The position numbers and the translations under genes are program-made. 64,000 bases of DNA from Rhizophagus clarus (lineage: Eukaryota > Glomeromycota > Glomeromycetes > Glomerales > Glomeraceae), in contig BLAL01000220.1 in assembly GCA_015698045.1 (NCBI GenBank), forward strand, positions 1 to 64,000, in the 5' to 3' direction. Numbering within the stretch: the stretch's first letter is position 1; each line of letters opens with the position of its first letter. The notes below the pieces were generated by a model. That model searched no databases and was not told the origin of the DNA. It was given only the letters and a program-made list of their open reading frames with translations. Below, in pieces: positions 57,125-64,000 of the stretch.

Positions 57125-59135
57125 TATTTTTTTTTTATATTTAAAGATGTTAGCATTGCATATTTATTTAGAAATGAGAGAAAACATTGCTGTCACATTC
57201 AAAAATTTAAAAACATACATCTAAAGCTCAAAAGAGCCACATTCTTGCCAAGCATCTATACTAAAGGTATAAAGGAATCAAAAAACAAAAAAGAAAAATT
57301 GTAAAGTATGATGACTGTCTAAACAAAAAATTAATTAGTAACTACAAAGCTATATCCTATGGCTAATTTTCTATTGCTAGCATATTATCTACATAAACTA
57401 ATTAGTTACTCTAATAGCCGCTTGATTTCCAACTTGTTCTTCGTATTAGATTATTTGCTATTAGACGTGCATGAGCCTTTATCATGGTTCTGACTGCTGG
57501 CAGATTTGGTCGAGAGTTCATTGTCATTTGATTTAAGATTGTAGTGTCTGCGTAGCCTAAGAAAAACTTTGTTTGATCCAATCACTACTCTAGAGCAGAA
57601 GTTTGACTTGTTAGAAAAGGACTTCAGTTGTCCTTTTTCTGAGAAGGAGATTTGAGTTTGGATGAGCTGTAGGAGGGCGGGAAGTGAAAGCATCAAGCTA
57701 AATTAACGTCCTTTCACTACTGCTGATGGGAAATCCTGTGGGAAAGCACATCCCATGTTGCAAAATATCTGATGAGCATGCGAAACCTGTTCTGCTCTTT
57801 AACAATTCTAAAAGATTTTAAATTGCTAGATGTTAAAAATTGACTTAAAGCACCATTGGAAAATAACGATTCATAAGTCATATCCTCTGAAATATTTGGT
57901 ATAATGTCCTGAAACTTCTCACGCTGCTTTCTTTTAGAAAGGCTTCAGACAGTCAGAAACTATCAGACAGAAAGAGTTCTAAGGGATACAGTCCAATCGT
58001 TATTATTGTAAGCTTTAAGGCAATTATGATTAGAAATCAATCAAACTTTTACAGTTAAATATTTCTTTTGCATACAGATGCTAACTGATATCCCTTTTTG
58101 CCAACTATTTAGATTTGAAAGGAGCTCATAATTTGACCATTTAGCTAGAATATCGTATACTATCAGGTCCAAAAGGAGCTGTGATTCTTCTTGCTCAGGC
58201 TGGTATCCTGTAATAATGAGGTTATTTGTTCCTGTGAAGCCATTTTGTAGTTTAATCCTCTTCTTTGAACCTGCCAGGTCCTTATCATCCTTTGAGGCTT
58301 AGTGGGTTGGAAGGATGACCGAACTGGTTTTCTTCAGTTCTATGAACTTTAAGATGTGATTAACAAGAGTAGAATCAAGGGACACAGATAAAGAAGGTGA
58401 CAAGTTGTTTTCATGTAGGAAGGTGATTTTTTCAGCAGCTTTAGCTTGTTTCTTCAACTTTTCTTCTGATTCTTAGTCAGCACCTTGGTTCAGGAGTCTT
58501 GTTGTTCCACAGAAATGGGAGGACTAGGAGGAAATTGCATGCTTTTGGCAACAGTTGATTGGTGTGGTGCATCCATATTCATTTCCATTTTGGGAGAATC
58601 ATCAAGTGGATCTATGCATACCGATTTTTCTTTGTTTGTCACAGCCTTGATTTTCAATTGGTGCACTTTGTTGATCACATCCATCTGCTTTTCCATTTCA
58701 CGTGATACTTGGTCGAGAGTTGGAAAAATGACAGTATCCAAGAAGGTAGCAGTGAAAAGGTAGCATATAGTTCCTAAAATATTAACTGCTACTATTTATT
58801 GTGTAGAAGCTTTGGGTTTAGACTGTAAAAAACCTAAGTCTATTCAGTAGTTAGAGAAGTTGTTGAATAGCTCAGCTGCTTCAGCTGTGACCACAGTTAT
58901 GCCTTCACAGAGATGAGAGAATTGAAGAAGTAGGTCGTGTAAAAGGGTTTTAATTTGGTGTTTAACTGTATCAGACATCTCTTTCTTAGTCATTTGGAGG
59001 TGCAAGAAGTCCATTTCTGCCATATAAAGGTGGGATTACTTAGTGAGAAAAGGAAAACTTTGCAATAAAATAAAGAGGCTTAATTTTTTCCATTTGGGCT
59101 AAATGATCAGCAGGAAGAGTTCTCCTATTTTTCTT
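57125..59135 (-). pseudogene. LINE-type ORF1 retroposon, old copy
   Basis: Minus strand. ATG at 59023 begins MAEMDFLHLQMTKKEMSDTV and a Glu/His-rich helical N-terminus that runs to a stop near NFSNY. Further blocks are MDTVIFPTLDQVSREMEKQM (58741), PSPPISVEQQD, LNGQIMSSF (~58130), RYFPMVL and TGFACSSDILQHG (~57760), IGSNKVFLRLRRHYN (~57560). Stops and frame changes are numerous. The 3' region (ATTTTCTATTGCTAGCATAT, AACTAATTAGTTACT) aligns with the copy at 62904-64000. The minus-strand transcript would end with TTTAAA plus poly(A) (T10 at 57125-57134). No endonuclease or reverse transcriptase follows. Confidence 0.7.
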
Positions 59136-59181
59136 TTTGAATATAAAAATTATTATATTTAATTATTAATTCTATTATAAT

Positions 59182-61304
59182 TAAAGCTCTGCATGAGCCG
59201 GCTCAAGTCAAGCTACAGTCTGGCTTAGCTTGGCTTGAAAAAAAATTCTGGCTTGAGCCAAAATAAGTCAAGCTACAAAAAATCTTGGCTCAACTTATTC
59301 AAGCCAAACTGAGGTATGAAAAATTCTGGCTTAAGCCAAGTTGAGCTTAAGCTGGCTCAAGCTGGCTCAAGCTTTATTATCAAAAAAAAAAGCTGAAACT
59401 AGGCGTTTTATATGTAAAGTTACAAAAAAAAACACCGGAACTAATGGTCCCAGTTTTTCTATTCATAAAATTGAAAAAAAATGCTAGAACTAATGGTCCT
59501 GGCAGGATCCCGAATAATATTAATATAACTCACATACAGGTTTGCGTAGAGTTTATATGAAATTACTTTTTAAACCTACAAATTGAGTTTGCGTAGATCG
59601 GTCAATTTGGGAGTAACTCACATATTATGTTTGCGTAGAGTTTATAATAGATATACGTGGATTTATTTTTAAAAAATACTAATTTCAGTAAATTAAATTA
59701 CTCGGTATTTACCAAAATTTATTTTATTTTATTTATTTTTTCACTTTTTTTCAGTATTTTATATCAAATTTATTTATTTTTATTATTCTTTTTCAGTTTT
59801 TAATACCTTAATTCCAAAAATCCAGTCGTGTTTTTCGCCTGGCAACACTACAAAAAATAAAAAAAAATAATTAATTAGTTAAAAAAAAGAACAACGAAAG
59901 ACACCTCACCTACCCTCCCTTACCTTAATTCCAAAAGTCTGGTCGTGCTTTTTGTTTGGCAACACTACAAAAAATAAAAAAAAAAATAATTAATTAGTTA
60001 AAAAAAAAACAACGAAAGACACCTCATCCATCCTCCTTTACCTTAATTCCAAAAGTCTGGTCGTGCTTTTCATCTGGCAACACTACAAAAAGTAAAAAAA
60101 AAGTTAATACTTAATTAATTAAAAAAAAACAACGAACCACTTCCCCCAACCCTCCCTTACCTTAATTCCAAAAGTCCGGTTATGCCTTTTGTCTGGTAAC
60201 ACTACAAAAAATAAAAATAAAAAATAATTAATTAATTAGTTAAAAAAAACACCGAAAAACACTTCCCATCCTCCCTTACCTTAATTCCAAAAGTCCAGTT
60301 GTGCCTTTCGTCTGACAACACTACAAAAAATAAAAATAAAAAATAATTAATTAATTAGTTAAAAAAAAATAATGAAACATCTCCCCCAACCCCTCCCTTA
60401 CCTTAATTTTAAAAGTCTGGTCATGCCTTTCATCTGGCAATACCACAAAAAAATAAAAAAAAAATAATTAATTAATTAGTTAAAAAAAACACTGAAAAAC
60501 ACTTCCCCACCCTCCCTTACCTTAATTCCAAAAGTCTGGTCGTATTTTTCGTCTGGCAACACTACAAAAAGTAAAAAAAAAGTTAATACTTAATTAATTA
60601 AAAAAAATAACGAAACACCTCCCCCAACCCCTCCCTTACCTTAATTCCAAAAGTTCAGTCGTGCTTTTCATCTGGCAACACTACAAAAAATAAAAATAAA
60701 AAATAAATAATTAATTAGTTAAAAAAAACACCGAAAATACTTCTCACCCTTCCTTACCTTAATTCCAAAAGTCTGGTCATGCTTTTCGTCTGGCAACACC
60801 ACAAAAATAAACTAATAAATGATTAAAAAAAAGATAGGATATTTGGATTATCTGATTAGATCGGCAAGTCACATAACCTTGCCTTTATACCGAATAATTT
60901 GTTATAGCATTAACGGCATTTTGTATTATAAAATCATAAAAAAAATGCCAGAACTATTGGTACTGGTGTTTTTTATTCATAAATTGCAAAAAGTGCTGGA
61001 ACAAATAGTTCTAGCATTTTTTATATATAAATTTGCAAAAAAAAACACCAGAACTATTAGTACCGGCATTTTTTACATATAAATTGTAAAAAATTGCCAA
61101 ACTTGATCTGGCTCATGAGCTGGCTTGAACTTTTCAAGTCAAGCCCACTGCCAGCTTGAGTTTATCAAACTAAGCCTAATATCTGACTCAAGCTTTTTCA
61201 AGCTGGCTTGTGAGCCACCAAGCCAATTTAATCATGGCTTGGCTTGGCTCAGCTTAAAAAGCTTGAGCCAGCTTGCAAGCTGGCTTAGCTCATGCGGAGC
61301 TTTA
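59182..61304. mobile_element. hAT-like shell 2 (TIR TAAAGCTCYGCATGAGC) with inverted micro-exon element
   Basis: Left end TAAAGCTCTGCATGAGC and right end (complement of TAAAGCTCCGCATGAGC) are bordered by ATTATAAT on both sides (59174-59181 and 61305-61312). That octamer is itself a palindrome. Subterminal zones are CAAGCTGGCTTGAGCC/GGCTCAAGC word repeats (59195-59380, 61090-61300), then AACACCAGAACTATTAGTAC-type ~60-bp repeats (59385-59500, 60930-61090). Inside lies the micro-exon element in reverse. Its CAGGATCCCGAATAATATTA terminus at 59503 is intact but the other end is truncated near 60890. No transposase. Confidence 0.82.
59807..60801 (-). repeat. Micro-exon array C: 9 units, minus strand
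   Basis: Read on the minus strand, each ~119-bp unit has TTTTTGTAG + TGTTGCCAGACGAAAAGCAC ... TTTTGGAATTAAG + GTAAGG. The last unit is 59807-59847 with GTATTA as donor. Exon-like cores recur near 59926, 60045, 60165, 60284, 60403, 60522, 60642 and 60761. Spacer types A and B match array B, and the tail beyond the last unit matches array B's tail, so the two arrays are copies of one element. Confidence 0.9.
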
Positions 61305-61312
61305 ATTATAAT

Positions 61313-62450
61313 AATATATTTATTAATTAATCTGAATGATATATAAAAATCTGCTCTTAATACTACATAATAAATATACTAATGAAAGTAATTTATCTAA
61401 TTTTTGAAATATATACATATTTAAATGATTTCATTTTTTAAATTAAAATATTTTTTATTATTAAATCAGCTTCATCAGAAAATATTCTTTTAATAAGTAT
61501 ACTGATATCTAAAATTAAAATAATATTTGTTAATAATTATCAATAATAATAAAAACAGTATATTAAAAAATTGTATTTATCTGAAATAGCTAAAAAATCT
61601 TCTACTATAATAGAAAGATATGCTTCATATATCTGTAATAAATTTAGTTATTACTTATTCATATTAATTAATTATACATTATAAAAAATTTTATAAATAT
61701 ATACTTACTTTTCATCCTTACAATAGATTTATTTTAAAATTAATAACAGATTTTTAAAGTTATTCTTTAAATTCATTTTCTTTAAAAGAATTATTATTTT
61801 TTTAAATATGCTAAAAAAATTATTTTGATCATATTCTTAAATTGATGAATTATTAGTAGTTATAAAATTATTTTAATAATAATCATTATAAATATTTTTA
61901 ACTAGAACAATATCAATGTATTCTTAGTTACATTATTATTGCTGATAATATCATTTTAATTTTATATATAAGTCAAATATTATAAAATTATAAATATAGA
62001 TATAAATTAATAATAGTGAATAATTTAATTATAAAAAATATATATATATAAAATTTTATACTTATTATAACTGAATATACTATATATATATGATTTATTT
62101 GTTTTTGCATAATAAGTTTTAAGTTTTTTGTATTTTTTTTACTATGATAATTTATTATATTTTAGAAATTAAATAATATTCTTTATATTGTTTATTAAGA
62201 AGTTTTTCTAAATAATCTAGCAAAATATTATATATAGGAATTGTGTAATAAATTATAATTTTGATATTTCTTTGATTATTTTATAAAAAATATAAATTAT
62301 AAAAATTTAAATTATAGGTTTATATTTAAATGATTAAATTATAATAAAATTTAATAAAAGATAATTTTATCTTAAATATATCAGTAAGTTAAAAATATGT
62401 AAAAAAATTATGTTTATACATAAAACTGAAATTGGTTAATTTAACTTCTG
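61313..62450. other. AT-rich intergenic
   Basis: TA-rich sequence with no frame, repeat or element that I recognise. Confidence 0.45.
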
Positions 62451-62496
62451 AAATGGTTGAAATGGTCAAAATGACTTCAACCTGAACCTCTCTAAA

Positions 62497-62780
62497 AGTC
62501 AAAATGGCCAAAATTACATTATAGTCATGTGATTTTTATTATAGTAAACAAAAATATTAAATTCAAAGTTAATGATCTCTGCATTCAGTAATTTGATTTT
62601 ATAATCTTTACACAATTGGATTCAGCTCATCAAGAGGATTCCAATGATATATATTGCATATTTGTAGTATCAATATTGACAGAGTTATTCATATTTAAAA
62701 TTTAGTATTAAATTATAATTATAAAAATCACATGACTATACCATAATTTTAACTATTTTGACTTTAATTTTGATTTTTGA
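62497..62780. repeat. Inverted-repeat (MITE-like) segment
   Basis: AAGTCAAAATGGCCAAAATTACATTATAG... at 62497 pairs with the complement of ATAGTCATGTGATTTTTA... ending near 62780; TAGTCATGTGATTTTTAT is exact in both arms. The centre is the dispersed repeat shared with 27.6-28.0 kb and 39.1 kb. Ends and target duplication are unresolved. Confidence 0.6.
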
Positions 62781-62903
62781 ACTTCCCAAGTTAAAATATT
62801 TTGTTATATATAATTATATTATTTAGCATATATACTGATCAACATTAGATTGTGCTGTTTTATATAAGCAATACAGAATAATATACTGAAATACTAATAT
62901 TAG

Positions 62904-64000
62904 TTTTTTTTTTTTTTTAAAGGCGTTGGAGCCGCACTCTGTTTTATTAAGTAAAATGAGGGTACATTAACATACCACTAAAATACAAATAACGTTGCTT
63001 CAAGCCACAAAGGACCTGTCTTACCATCTGCCTGAAACATTAACTACTAATATAAAGGAATAAAAGAAACGAAAAAGAAAAAAGGAATATTGGAGAAAAT
63101 AATCTACTCTAAAACAACTAACCAGCTAGGAATAACCATCCCATCTATGACTAACTTTCTGTTTCTAGTATGCTAGCAACATAAACTAATGAGCTGTTCC
63201 AGCAAGTGCTTGATTTCCACCTTGTTAAGATTACCCAGGTGCCCATTGCCAGACTTACGCAATTCCTTGTTCGTATTAGAAGAAGTTGAATATCCTGAGG
63301 GTTTCTGAGACTGCGTGAGATTAAGCGAGTTAGTATTATTTTCATGATTGTTATTGTTACGTAACTTGCGTGATCCAAGAGGCGTGCGATTTGATCCAGT
63401 CACGACCGGAGAGGAGCCCGCCTTCTTGTGAGGAGAAAAGTTTGAGCCTGAGCCTGTAGTCTTAGACTGTCGTCTTGACGAACGGAAGGATGGAGTGGAA
63501 TGTTTGCACCAAGCTAATTCTGACTGCTTCCATATTTGATTCTTGGCTAACTTACGGGACAACGCATCCCATGTTGCGAAGTAACCGATGAGAGTCCTAG
63601 TACCATCCTGTTCTTGAATTATTTTGAATGATTGTAGATTGCTTTCATTGATGAAGGGGCCTGAAGTGCCTTCGGGGAATAGTGATTCAATCGTCATATC
63701 CTCAGGGATATTTGTGATTGCCGCCTGAAATTTTTCGCGTTGCTTTCGTTCTGAAAGAGACTAAGCTGCCGGGAACCATCGTACAGGAAGAGAGCTGAGG
63801 GAAACCGACCAGTCACCATTATTATATGCCTTAAGACAATTATAAGTGGGTGTGAGTCTGACCCTTGCTGTTTGGTATTTCTTTTGCACTCGCGTGCTGA
63901 CAGACACCACTTTTCCCTATTTATTAAATTCGCTGAGGAGTTGATAATTTGTCCATTTGGCTGGAATATCATAAACCACTAGGTCCAGGATGAGGTTCTT
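62904..64000 (-). pseudogene. LINE-type ORF1 retroposon, younger copy, runs off window
   Basis: Minus strand, entering from the right edge: LVVYDIPAKWTNYQLLSEFN, VQKKYQTARVRLTP, GDWSVSLSSLPVRWFP, SERKQREKFQAAITNIPEDM, LIGYFATWDALSRKLAKNQI, then a Ser/Lys/Asn-rich basic C-terminus ending KVEIKHLLEQLISLCC at 63173. This is an RNA-recognition-like fold followed by a basic tail, typical of LINE ORF1 proteins in Rhizophagus (from memory). Only two lesions are seen, both TAG in place of an expected TGG (63917-63919 in NK*GKVV, 63761-63763 in AA*SLSER). About 250 nt of 3' UTR and a 15-base poly(A) (T15 at 62904-62918 on the plus strand) follow directly, with no ORF2. Confidence 0.75.

Noticed and set aside
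58485-58763. 92-codon plus-strand ORF
   Set aside because: It is the antisense of the ORF1 block MDTVIFPTLDQVSREMEKQM on the minus strand.

Overview
The window is a very AT-rich, repeat-dense piece of a fungal nuclear genome. The best fit is an arbuscular mycorrhizal fungus of the Glomeromycotina, close to Rhizophagus. The grounds are short AT-rich introns with GTAAG/GTAAAA donors, a Rad5/Rad16-type SNF2 protein, a small HMG-box protein, a Yap/Pap1-like bZIP, a Plavaka/Tnp2-like transposase relic, a Tigger element, and LINE-type ORF1 sequences. This is recognition by eye without a database search, so the genus is an inference.

Layout. 1-2.1 kb: degenerate GACATC-rich tandem repeats between two copies of a 95-bp direct repeat. 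3.4-7.5 kb (minus): Plavaka-like transposase relic with at least five frame breaks and a MITE inside it. 7.9-9.3 kb (minus): decaying multi-exon gene of unknown function. 9.3-11.0 kb: nine-copy ~180-bp satellite. 12.4-13.2 kb: eight-copy ~90-bp satellite with a palindrome in most units. 14.2-16.1 kb (plus): two-exon gene with a 10-residue repeat and a Gly-Arg tail. 16.7-17.1 kb: hAT-type MITE with a perfect 8-bp target duplication. 17.3-19.4 kb (plus): SNF2/RING gene. 24.0-24.3 kb (minus): HMG-box gene. 28.7-33.4 kb: CACTA-ended element with a four-exon Myb/SANT-like gene and a micro-exon array. 33.6-36.8 kb: Tc1-like relic split by an apparently intact Tigger. 39.6-42.6 kb and 59.2-61.3 kb: two hAT-like shells holding micro-exon arrays in opposite orientation. 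43.2-43.6 kb: fold-back element. 52.8-54.0 kb (minus): three-exon bZIP gene. 57.1-59.1 kb and 62.9-64.0 kb (minus): two LINE-type ORF1 copies ending in poly(A). Most of the rest is AT-rich intergenic DNA with small MITEs and decayed repeats.

How the parts relate. The likely host genes are SNF2/RING, HMG-box, bZIP and the 577-residue Gly-Arg protein; the last is anonymous. They lie far apart and show no cluster logic. The most unusual content is in the mobile DNA. Three arrays repeat a 24-41 nt 'exon' flanked each time by a 3' splice site and a GTAAG donor, with branch-point-like motifs between. They sit in three transposon contexts and their exons share one ancestral sequence. One array lies just downstream of the Myb/SANT-like gene in a CACTA element whose ends carry dense ATCGGGTAC repeats. 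That layout recalls the TnpA-type subterminal-binding proteins of CACTA transposons.
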